Shown here piece by piece: positions 7,976 through 17,600 of a stretch of DNA of 64,000 nt (positions are counted from its first letter, which is position 1; the number at the start of each line of letters is the position of its first letter). The stretch comes from Pseudomonas fluorescens. Lineage in GTDB: Bacteria > Pseudomonadota > Gammaproteobacteria > Pseudomonadales > Pseudomonadaceae. The position numbers and the translations under genes were made by a program. Location of the stretch: contig NZ_CP015225.1 in assembly GCF_001623525.1 (NCBI RefSeq), forward strand, positions 3,100,001 to 3,164,000, given 5' to 3'. Below the pieces are notes generated by a model. The model was not told the DNA's origin and made no database searches. It was given only the letters and a program-made list of their open reading frames with translations.

Positions 7976-10102
7976 TCAGACTTCAAATTCCGACTGCAAT
8001 GCAGCCCTGACGCAATACAACACGCCTTCGGGAACCCGTCCGACAAACAGTGCGGCAACTTCAGACACTGGTGGTAACTCGCCTTCGCCGTCCAGGAAGG
8101 CATCCTGCACTTCACCCATCAGTTCCTCGGGCAGATCCAGTGCCTGTTCCAGGGATAACTGCTGTTTGCCAATGGCCTCGGCCAGCATCGTGTAGACGTT
8201 CTTTTCCGAGCACTGCAGTTGCCCGGCGATCTGCAACGGCGTCATGCCGGCCCGGGCCAGTGTGATGAGTTCGTGGCGTACATCGGCCACCGCTTTCGGT
8301 GCTTCGGCCTCGCCGCCCAGTACCTGGAGGAAGGCCTCGCCATACCGCTCCAGCTTGCGCGCGCCCACGCCACTGACCCGGGCCATTTCCGCCAGGGAGG
8401 TGGGCTGGCTGCGGAGCATTTCCAGCAGCGTCGAGTCGGGGAAGATGACGTACGGCGGGACGCCGTGCTCCTCGGCCAGCTTGCGCCGCAAGGCCCGCAA
8501 GGCTTCCCATTGATCGCGCTCTTCGCCACGCACCAGTTGGCTGGCCTGGCTCTTGCTGCTCTTGACCGCCGTTGCCGGTTTGAGGTCGCGGCGCAGTTCG
8601 AGGGTGACTTCACCTTTGAGCAATGGCCGGCAAGTCGCACTCAGGCGCAGGCCGCCGTAGCCTTCCAGGTCGATGTCGGCCAGACCGCGGGCCACCAGTT
8701 GTCGGAATAATGAACGCCACTCACTCTCGGTGCGCGCCTTGCCCACACCGAACACCGACAGGTGCTGGTGGCCAAAGCTGCGGACCTTTTCGTTGTCCTT
8801 GCCCAGTAACACGTCCACCAGATGCCCAACACCGTAGCGCTGGCCGGTGCGGAAAATCGCCGACAAGGCCTGGCGGGCCGGTTCGGTGGCGTCCCAGGTT
8901 TCCACGCCATCGACGCAGTTGTCGCAATGCCCGCAAGGCTGGGGCATGTCTTCGTCGAAATAGGCCAGCAGGGTCTGGCGCCGGCAGCGGGTTTCTTCGC
9001 ACAGCGAGAGCATCGCGTCGAGCTTGTGCTGCTCCAGGCGCTTGTGGCGCTCATCACCTTCGGAGCTCTGCAACATCTGCTTGAGCATCACCACGTCTTG
9101 CAGGCCGTAGGCCATCCAGGCGTCGGCCGGCAAGCCATCACGACCGGCACGCCCGGTTTCCTGGTAATACGCCTCGAGGGACTTGGGCAGGTCCAGGTGC
9201 GCGACAAAACGCACGTTGGGCTTGTCGATGCCCATGCCGAACGCAATGGTGGCCACCATGATCAGGCCTTCCTCGTTGAGGAAGCGCTTCTGGTGATAGG
9301 CCCGCAGGTCGTTGGGCAGGCCGGCGTGATACGGCAACGCCGGGAACCCCTGCTCACACAGAAACGCCGCCACTTCATCGACCTTCTTGCGCGACAGGCA
9401 GTAGACGATGCCGGCATCACTGCGACGTTCGGCGAGAAACGCCAGCAACTGCTTGCGCGGCTGCTCCTTGGGTACAATGCGGTAGAAAATATTCGGACGG
9501 TCGAAGCTGGACAGGAAGCGCTCGGCATCCTGCAAGTGCAGGCGCTCGACGATTTCCTCGCGGGTGCGCTTGTCAGCGGTGGCGGTCAGGGCGATGCGCG
9601 GCACGTCGGGGAACAGTTCAGCCAATTGCCCCAGTTGCAGGTATTCACGTCGGAAATCGTGGCCCCATTGAGATACGCAGTGGGCTTCGTCGATGGCGAA
9701 CAGGGCGATTTCCAGGCTCTGCAGGAACGCCAGCATACGTGGCTGCACCAGGCGTTCCGGGGCCAGGTACAACATCTTCACTTCGCCGCGCCTGATGCGT
9801 GTCGCCAGGTCCCGCTGTTGCTCGGCGCTGAGGGTGGAGTTCAGCGAAGCAGCGGCAACCCCCAGCTCCTCGAGGGTCGCAACCTGGTCGTCCATCAATG
9901 CGATCAGTGGCGAGACCACCACGGCCAGGCCGTTGCGCAACAACGCCGGGACCTGGAAGCACAAGGATTTGCCGCCGCCGGTGGGCATGAGCACCAGGGC
10001 ATCGCCACCGCTGGCCACGCGCTCAATAATGGCACCCTGGCGGCCACGGAAACTGTCGTAGCCGAAGATGTCCTTGAGGACGCGTTGAGCCTGTTCGAGC
10101 AT
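7976..10102 (-). CDS. recQ: ATP-dependent DNA helicase RecQ
   Basis: A 708-residue superfamily 2 helicase that unwinds DNA 3' to 5' in RecF-pathway repair. Visible parts in order: motif [12 protein letters not shown] (about residue 45), motif [17 protein letters not shown] (about 140), the [10 protein letters not shown] motif VI (about 320), a four-cysteine zinc site (one Cys each in CEETRC and the CGHCDNC cluster, about 375-400), the RQC winged helix, and an HRDC domain ([10 protein letters not shown] near 550). A short HTH-like tail follows. Length fits RecQ. The ATG at 10102 has a GGAG ribosome site; a longer frame to 10441 reads through a REP element and is rejected. Confidence 0.95.
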   Translation of the reverse strand: MLEQAQRVLKDIFGYDSFRGRQGAIIERVASGGDALVLMPTGGGKSLCFQVPALLRNGLAVVVSPLIALMDDQVATLEELGVAAASLNSTLSAEQQRDLATRIRRGEVKMLYLAPERLVQPRMLAFLQSLEIALFAIDEAHCVSQWGHDFRREYLQLGQLAELFPDVPRIALTATADKRTREEIVERLHLQDAERFLSSFDRPNIFYRIVPKEQPRKQLLAFLAERRSDAGIVYCLSRKKVDEVAAFLCEQGFPALPYHAGLPNDLRAYHQKRFLNEEGLIMVATIAFGMGIDKPNVRFVAHLDLPKSLEAYYQETGRAGRDGLPADAWMAYGLQDVVMLKQMLQSSEGDERHKRLEQHKLDAMLSLCEETRCRRQTLLAYFDEDMPQPCGHCDNCVDGVETWDATEPARQALSAIFRTGQRYGVGHLVDVLLGKDNEKVRSFGHQHLSVFGVGKARTESEWRSLFRQLVARGLADIDLEGYGGLRLSATCRPLLKGEVTLELRRDLKPATAVKSSKSQASQLVRGEERDQWEALRALRRKLAEEHGVPPYVIFPDSTLLEMLRSQPTSLAEMARVSGVGARKLERYGEAFLQVLGGEAEAPKAVADVRHELITLARAGMTPLQIAGQLQCSEKNVYTMLAEAIGKQQLSLEQALDLPEELMGEVQDAFLDGEGELPPVSEVAALFVGRVPEGVLYCVRAALQSEFEV

Positions 10103-10315
10103 AGAAACTCCAAAAATCACCGAAACATCCCTGCAAGGCTGGTTCAGAATCACAAAAGCTGCACCGGCAAATCGTAAGTGCGCGTTTCGAACCGGCGGGA
10201 CGCCGCAGGGCATCACAAAACGCGGCAGTATACCCGAGGCCTTCGTTGCGAAGGGCGCTGCTGACAAGAGGTGTTCGATGAAGCCCTTGCACTGTTGCCA
10301 GTCATGCACCGAACC

Positions 10316-10408
10316 TGTGGCGAGGGAGCTTGCTCCCGCTGGGTGGCGAAGCCGCCCCAAAAAACAGGGCCGCTGCGCGCCCCAGCGGGAGCAAGCTCCC
10401 TCGCCACG
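10316..10408. repeat. REPIN, TGTGGCGAGGGAGCTTGCTC type
   Basis: Inverted pair of the second REP type, TGTGGCGAGGGAGCTTGCTC at the left and its reverse complement at the right, with a GC-rich hairpin between. It occupies the 433-base gap between recQ and the UPF0149 gene; the rest of that gap shows no gene. Confidence 0.88.
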
Positions 10409-10535
10409 GGGGATATATGCCAGGGCATGCGGGCAACCCAACCCTTACCGACAAGGCAAATACGCCACGCGGCTGGCCTGGGCGCTCAAGAAGGCCTAGA
10501 ATTCCCGCATTGTTTATTCCCCAAGGTAGCCCGTA

Positions 10536-11123
10536 ATGTCCTTCGCTGAGCAACTGACCCGCCTGCAAGTCTTCCTCGACGCCGATGAGCTGCACGAAGA
10601 GGCGCTGGACTACGTGGCCGCTCACGGCTATCTGACCGCCCTGTCCATCTGCGCAGAAACGGTGCCGGACCGTGAGTGGATCGACGCCCTGTTCGCCGAA
10701 GAGCCGCATTACAGCGACGAAGCCCAGCGTGCCGAAATCGAAGCCACGCTGGTCGGCCTCAAGGCCCACATCGCCCGCCAACTGGCTTCCGACGAAGAGT
10801 TCGAACTGCCGTGCGACCTGGACTTGGGCGATGACCCGGACGATTCGGAACTGCGTGGCTGGTGCATCGGCTTCATGGAAGGCGTGTTCCTGCGCGAAGC
10901 CGCCTGGTTCGAAACCGCCGAAGAGGAAGTCAGCGAAATGCTGCTGCCGATCATGGTCGGCTCCGGTTTGTTCGACGAGCAACCGGAGTTTTCCGACATC
11001 GCCGCCGACGCCAACCTGATGGACGACATGATCGTCCAGATCCCCGAAGCCCTCACGGCCCTGTACCTGCTGTGCAACGCACCGGACGAGAAACCGGCGA
11101 TCCTCAAGCCTCGCCACCACTGA
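10536..11123 (+). CDS. UPF0149 (YecA/YgfB) family protein
   Basis: A 195-residue acidic protein with the UPF0149 pattern: RGWCIGFMEGVFLREAAWF near residue 110 and an N-terminal all-helical half. Members lack a proven general function; the relative YgfB in P. aeruginosa has been linked to gene regulation. This one lacks the C-terminal SEC-C metal-binding tail seen in some YecA proteins. The ATG at 10536 is preceded by AAGGT. The YbaN-like gene follows 8 bases after its stop, so they are probably cotranscribed. Confidence 0.85.
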   Translation: MSFAEQLTRLQVFLDADELHEEALDYVAAHGYLTALSICAETVPDREWIDALFAEEPHYSDEAQRAEIEATLVGLKAHIARQLASDEEFELPCDLDLGDDPDDSELRGWCIGFMEGVFLREAAWFETAEEEVSEMLLPIMVGSGLFDEQPEFSDIAADANLMDDMIVQIPEALTALYLLCNAPDEKPAILKPRHH

Positions 11124-11131
11124 GTGACCGG

Positions 11132-11527
11132 GTGCCCTCGCCCATTGGCAATCGCCCGCTGATCCTGCGTTACGTTCTGTTGGCCATTGGCTGGCTGAGC
11201 GTCGCGCTGGGGGTCATCGGCATCTTCGTCCCCGTACTGCCCACCACCCCTTTCCTGCTCTTGGCGGCGGCCTGTTTCGCCCGCAGTTCGCCGCGCTTCT
11301 ACCAATGGCTGGTAGAACATCCCCGCCTCGGCCCGTGGATTCGTGACTACCTCAGTGGCAAGGGCATCCCGCTCAAGGGTAAGGTCTATGCCATCGGACT
11401 GATGTGGGCGAGCATCCTCTTTTCCTGCTACCTGGTGCCCCTGCCGTGGGCCCGGGGGTTCATGCTCACCAGTGCGGTGCTGGTGACGGTTTATATCCTC
11501 AGGCAAAAGACGCTGCGCAAGCCTTGA
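11132..11527 (+). CDS. YbaN/DUF454 family inner-membrane protein
   Basis: A 131-residue small membrane protein from a GTG at 11132. It has a first hydrophobic hairpin (ILRYVLLAIGWLSVALGVIG then VPVLPTTPFLLLAAACFAR) with the PTTPF signature of DUF454. A charged stretch with RFYQWLVEHPRLGPWI follows, then two more hydrophobic helices ending at about residue 120. The PxxPTTPFLLLAA-CFARSS string is diagnostic for YbaN relatives; function is unknown. It is tightly spaced after the UPF0149 gene. Confidence 0.85.
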   Translation: MPSPIGNRPLILRYVLLAIGWLSVALGVIGIFVPVLPTTPFLLLAAACFARSSPRFYQWLVEHPRLGPWIRDYLSGKGIPLKGKVYAIGLMWASILFSCYLVPLPWARGFMLTSAVLVTVYILRQKTLRKP

Positions 11528-11613
11528 ATGTGGCACGAGCCTGGAACTCCCTCGCCACAATGGCATGCATGCGTCCAGCCAATCTGTGGATCCACCCACA
11601 AGTTTCAAAAAGA

Positions 11614-11652
11614 CAAAACCCGCCATTTCCAGACCGAAAATCGCGGGTTTTG
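11614..11652. terminator. Bidirectional intrinsic terminator
   Basis: The stem CAAAACCCGC (11614-11623) pairs with GCGGGTTTTG (11643-11652). T-rich runs follow on both strands, so it can end both the UPF0149/ybaN unit and the convergent adhesin gene. Confidence 0.8.
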
Positions 11653-11667
11653 TTATTTCAGCTCATC

Positions 11668-14600
11668 TCACACCGTGTCCACCTTCAACGAGTGGTCATT
11701 CAACATCCCGTTGATGATGGTCGCCGTATCTGCACCTGCGATCATTCCGTCTGCGCCAGGTGTGACGCCGTAATGACTGGCGAGGTTGACGCCGGCCAGG
11801 TCGATGGTCTGGTTCGGCGTGGCGCCGGCGATGGCGCTGACGTCGATGCTGGTAATGACCGACGCCCCGCTGCCGCTCACGCTGAAATGCAGGTAATCGT
11901 CCAGTGACGCCGCGCTGCCATTCTCCCCCTGCAACAACTGGGACAGGTCGAGTTTGTCGACACCGGGCGCGAAGTCCGTGATCACGTCGTGGCCGCTGTT
12001 GCCTGCCTGCCATTGGAAGGTGTCGGCACCGCTGCCGCCAGTGAGGGTGTTGTTGCCCAGGCCGCCAATCAGCAGGTCATCGCCGCCACCGCCATTGAGC
12101 ACGTCATGGCCCAATCCACCGTTGATGCGGTTGCTGGCGCCGTCGCCGGTGAGGGTGTCGTTGAAGTTCGAGCCCACCAGGTTTTCGATGCCGATCAATG
12201 TATCGGTGCCCGCGCCCAGGGTGTTCTGCGCCGCCAGCAGGCCCAGGTTCACCGTGACTGCCGACGTGGCATGGGCGTAGCTGACGGTGTCGTTGCCCGT
12301 ACCGCCATCGAGCAGGTCGTTGCCAGCGCCGCTGTAGAGCAGGTCATTGCCGGCCCCACCATTCAGGGTGTTGTTGCCCGAACCGGCGCTGAGTACGTCG
12401 TTGCCGTCGCCGGCGTTGAGGATGTTGTCGCCGTTGCCAGCCAACAGCACATCGTCGCCACTGGTGCCCGTCAGGGTATGGCCCGCCTGGTAGCTGATGC
12501 CTACCGCTGCGCTGTCACTGCCGCCATGGTTGTCGCTGGCGGTGTAGCTGCCGTGGTAGTCCGGTGTTTTGTCTTGCGCCCCGGAATAGTCAACGGTGAG
12601 GGTCAGTTGATAGTTCTCCGCAGCGTTGGAATTACCGCCGCCGGGATTGGCGATATTGGTGACGTGGATCTGGTAATTGCCATCCGCTGCCGCGGTGAAA
12701 GAAGCCCCATCGTTGATCGCAATGAATGGCCCGCCGTTGAGCGAATACTCCATCGCAATGCGACCGGCCGACAGGTTGTGGTCCAGGGTGAGGGTTTCGC
12801 CCTGTTTGAGGCTGATGTTGAGCCGGTCTTCATCGTTGGTGTTGTTATTGGACACCATCCCCAGTGCACCGCTGACCACCAACATCGCCGTCATGCTCGC
12901 GGTATTGGCGACGAAAGCGCTGCGGCTGAGGTTGATCGATTGCACGTTGTTGCCGGTGAAGCTGGCCGTGCCGGTGCTGCCGGTGAAGTCCGCGCCTTTG
13001 GCGACCCAACCGGTATTGAAACTGGTGGGTGACGCGCTGAGCGGATCGCCGTTGGCGTCGCTGTCGTTACCCAACAGCAATTCGCCCGGAATCACGATGT
13101 TGCCCGACAGCACGTTGGTGATGATGTTGTCGTCAGCCGCTATCGGTGGGCTGTTGGGTACAACGTTGATCACCAGGTTGGAGCTCGCCAGGTCACCGTC
13201 ATGGTCGCTGACGGTGTAGCCGATGTGCTCGGTGATCAAGGTGCTGGTGGCCGTCTGGGAGGTGTAGCTGAACGCACCGGTATCGAGGTTGACCACCAGG
13301 GTACCGTCGTGGTCGGTGGCGATGCTCAACGTGTTGGTGGCTGTATTGAAGGAGCCATGGTTGAGCCCGCCGCTGGCGGTCAGCGCGCCATGGCCACCGT
13401 TGGCCGCCGGGTCATAGCTGTACGTGGTGCCATCGACCACCAGACTCTTGATAAACCCGCTATCGGCGCCGAACGAGCCCCCCTCGCCCAGCAGGTTGCC
13501 GGTGACCGGCGCGCCTTGCACGGTACCGGAAAGCACCGAGTTGAGCTGGTTCAGGTCGGTGACCACCACCGCGTTGGTATCGGTGTGCGTACTGCCGTCA
13601 TAAGCCAACGGGTCGAGGTTGACGTTTCTGGCACCGCTGCCCAGGCCGACGGCGTAATTCTTGATGCCGTTGGCATCGAGAAAGGCTTTCCATGCGACCT
13701 CGTCCGCCGAGCCGATTTCGCCCAAGGTCGGCTTGCCATCGGAGAAAAAATAACCAATGTTCTGGGCGCCGGTCAGTTGTCCGGGGGTGGCGAACGCCGT
13801 CTTGGCCATCGCCACGGCCGCATCGTAATTGGTGTCACCGTGCGCGCTCAGCGCGGCGATCAGTGTCTTGGCAGTTGCCACGTCCACCCACACGGCACTC
13901 TGGTCGGTGGCACTGCCGCTGAAGGTCACCAGCTGGACTTTGACGTCGCCCATGTCGTCGTATTTGTCGAGCAAGGCGCTGATCGCCTGTTTGGCCAGAT
14001 CCATACGCGAGAGCCCCGGCACGCCGGAATCGTCTTTCATGCTGCCGGACACATCCAGCACGATCAGCAGGTTCGAATCGACCTCCACCGCCGTGACCGA
14101 ACGCTCGGACGCGACAGCCTTTGGTATGTCATCGACGATGCTGACCACCAGGCTGCCGGTGGTGCTGTTGCCCAGGGAGTCCGTGGCCTGGTAGGTGAAG
14201 CTTTCGCTCAACACGTTCGGGCCATCGTTGGCATGGGGTGTGGTCGTGGCCGGCGAGGTCAAGGTGTAGGTGTACGACCCATCAGGATGGAGCAGCAACT
14301 GACCGTAGGCACCGGTGGCATTGCCCACCAGGGTGAAGGTGACGGCGCCCGTGGCACCGCTGACCGAGCCGACCAAGGTCCCGCTGGCGGTTTCACCGGT
14401 AGCGCTCGGGTCACTGCCGGTGACGGTGCCGGGGGCCAAGTCCAGGCCGTCCTGGGTCAGGTCCAAGGCTTTTTCGTAGACGGTCACGTCATGGTCGGTT
14501 TCTGCGACGAGGCAGCTGTTGTGCACGTCGACAGTGATGGTCGTCGTGCTTTCATCACCATCGGCATCACGCACGGTATAGGTGAAGACATCGGTCGCGC

Positions 14601-17600
14601 CTGGTGCGCCGACAGCATCGGGATTGCTGTGGTAGACGGCGTTGCCGTTGGCGTCCAGGGTCAGGTAGCCGTAGGTGCCATTGATCTGGCTATTGAGGCC
14701 GCCGATGGCTGGGTTGGTGGTGTCGTTGCCGGCACGCACGCCGATGATTGCGCCGCCGTCCGCACCGAGTACGTCGTTGTCCAGCACGTTGCCATTGACC
14801 GTGCCGCCCTCTACCACCGAGGCAAAATCGGCATGGGCCTTGGGCACGTCGTCGACAATGTCGATGACGATGGTGCTAGTGACCGTGTTACCCAACGAGT
14901 CCGTGGCCTGGTAGGTGAAGCTTTCACTCAAGACGTTGGGGCCATCGTTGGCGTGAGGCGTGGTGGTGGCTGGCGAGGTCAGGGTGTAGGTGTAGGAGCC
15001 GTCGGACTGAAGTGACAGTTGACCGTAGGCACCCGCGGCGTTGCCCACCAGCGCGAACGTGACGGTGCCAACGGCGCCGCTGATCGAGCCCACGAGGCTG
15101 CCGCTGGCGGTTTCACTGGTGGCATTCGGGGCGCTGCCGGTGACGGTGCCGGGGGCCAGGTCCTGGCCGTCCTGGGTCAGATCCAAGGCTTTTTCGTAGA
15201 CGGTCACGTCATGGTCGGTTTCTGCGACGAGGCAGCTGTTGTGCACGTCGACAGTGATGGTCGTCGTGCTTTCATCGCCATCGGCATCACGCACGGTGTA
15301 GGTGAAGACATCGGTCGCGCCTGGTGCGCCGACAGCATCGGGATTGCTGTGGTAGACGGCGTTGCCGTTGGCGTCCAGGGTCAGGTAGCCGTAGGTGCCA
15401 TTGATCTGGCTATTGAGGCCGCCGATGGCTGGGTTCGAGGTGTCGTTGCCGGCACGCACGCCGATGATTGCGCCGCCGTCCGCACCGAGTACGTCGTTGT
15501 CCAGCACGTTGCCATTGACCGTGCCGCCCTCTACCACCGAGGCAAAATCGGCATGGGCCTTGGGCACGTCGTCGACAATGTCGATGACGATGGTGCTAGT
15601 GACCGTGTTACCCAACGAGTCCGTAGCCTGGTAGGTGAAGCTTTCACTCAAGACGTTGGGGCCATCGTTGGCGTGAGGCGTGGTGGTGGCTGGCGAGGTC
15701 AGTGTGTAGGTGTAGGAGCCGTCGGGCTGAAGCGACAGTTGACCGTAGGCACCGGTGGCGTTGCCCACCAGCGCGAACGTGACGGTGCCAACGGCGCCGC
15801 TGATCGAGCCCACGAGGCTGCCGCTGGCGGTTTCACTGGTGGCATTCGGGGCGCTGCCCGTGACAGTCCCAGGGGCCAGGTCCTGGCCGTCCTGGTTCAG
15901 GTCGAGGGCTTTTTCGTAGACGCTGATTTCATGGTCGGGTGTGGCGACGAGGCAGATATCGTGGACATCGATGGTGATGGTGGTAGTGCTTTCGTCGCCA
16001 TCGGCATCACGCACGGTGTAGGTGAACACATCGGTCGCGCCCGGGGCGCTGACGGTGTTCGGGTTGCTGTGATAGACGGCGTTGCCATTGGCATCCAGAG
16101 TCAGGTAGCCGTAGGTGCCGTTGATCTGGGTGTTCAAGCCGCCAATCGCCGGAGTCGAGGTGTCGTTGCCCGCACGCACACCGATCACGGCACCACTCGC
16201 AGCCGGTCCGTCGGCACCACCTTCGTCGTTGTTCAGGACGTTGCCACTGACCGTCCCACCCTCATCCACCGAGGCGGAATCAGCATGAGCGGTTGGCAAG
16301 TCGTCGACGATGTTCACGTCCAGATTGTCGTTGGCCGTGGTGCCATTATCGTCGGTGACCACTACGGCGAATTGCTCGCTAACGCTATTGGCACCGTTGG
16401 CGTTTGGATGGGTTTCATTGTCCAGCAAGGTGTAGCTATAGCTCACCACACCGGTGCTGGCGTTGTAGCCAGTGATGGTGAGCGTGTTGCCCAGCGCAGT
16501 GGTAATCGATTGTGGGAAACCCGCCGCCACGCCGCCGATGACGACGTTGATACCACCCACACTCAAGGTCTGCACGCCGTCCAACGCAGTCACGGTAAAG
16601 GTGCCGCTTTGAGTCAGCGCCAATGCATCCGGGCTGCTGCCGTCGCTGAGGTTTTTCTCCAGCAACGACAGCTCACCACCTTCGGTGTCGAGGCCGGTGA
16701 TGACTACCGGGTCGTCGTTGTTGTGCACTTGCAGCACCAGGTTCGCGGTGCTGGTGTCGCCATCGGCGTCGGTCAGGGTGTAGGTGAAGGTTTCGCTGCC
16801 ATTGCCACCACCGTGCAAGCCTTTGAAATCGGCGTCAGAGGTGTTAAGGGTGTAGGTGTAGGAACCGTCGGCGTTGAGCACCAGGGTGCCGTAGGTGCCG
16901 GTAAAAGTGCCGGGTGTGATGGGGCCGGACGCCACGTGATCCGCACCTTGGGTGTCGTTAGGCAATACGTTGCCGGTCAGGGTGACCAGGGTTTCCGAGG
17001 CCGTACTGGCGTTGCTGTCGTCCACGGCCTTGGGCAAGTCGTCGACGATGTTCACGTCCAGGTTGCCGTTGGCCGTGGTGCCGTTGTCGTCGGTGGCGAC
17101 TACGGCAAATTGCTCACTAACGCTGTTGGCGCCGTTGGCGTTTGGATGGGCTTCGTTGTCCAGCAGCGTGTAGCTGTAGCTGACCACCCCAGTGCTGGCG
17201 TTGTAGCCAGTGATGGTGAGCGTGTTGCCCAGCGCAGTGGTAATCGATTGTGGGAAACCCGCCGCCACGCCGCCGATGACCACATTGATGCCGCCCACGC
17301 TCAGGGTCTGCACACCGTCCAACGCAGTCACGGTGAACGTGCCGTTTTGAGTCAAGGCCGATGCGTCCGGGCTGCTGCCGTCGCTGAGGTTTTTCTCCAG
17401 CAACGACAGCTCACCACCCTCGGCATCAAGGCCCACCAACACCACAGGGTCGTCGTTGTTGTGCACTTGCAGCACCAGGTTCGCGGTGCTGGTGTCGCCA
17501 TCGGCGTCGGTCAGGGTGTAGGTGAAGGTTTCGCTGCCATTGCCACCACCGTGCAAGCCTTTGAAATCGGCGTCAGAGGTGTTAAGGGTGTAGGTGTAGG

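Noticed and set aside
10103..10441. N-terminal extension of RecQ by 113 codons
   Set aside because: It reads through a REPIN; the ATG at 10102 has a ribosome site and begins like known RecQ proteins.
10302..11120. 272-codon minus-strand frame over the UPF0149 gene
   Set aside because: Its translation mirrors the acidic UPF0149 protein and runs into a REP element.
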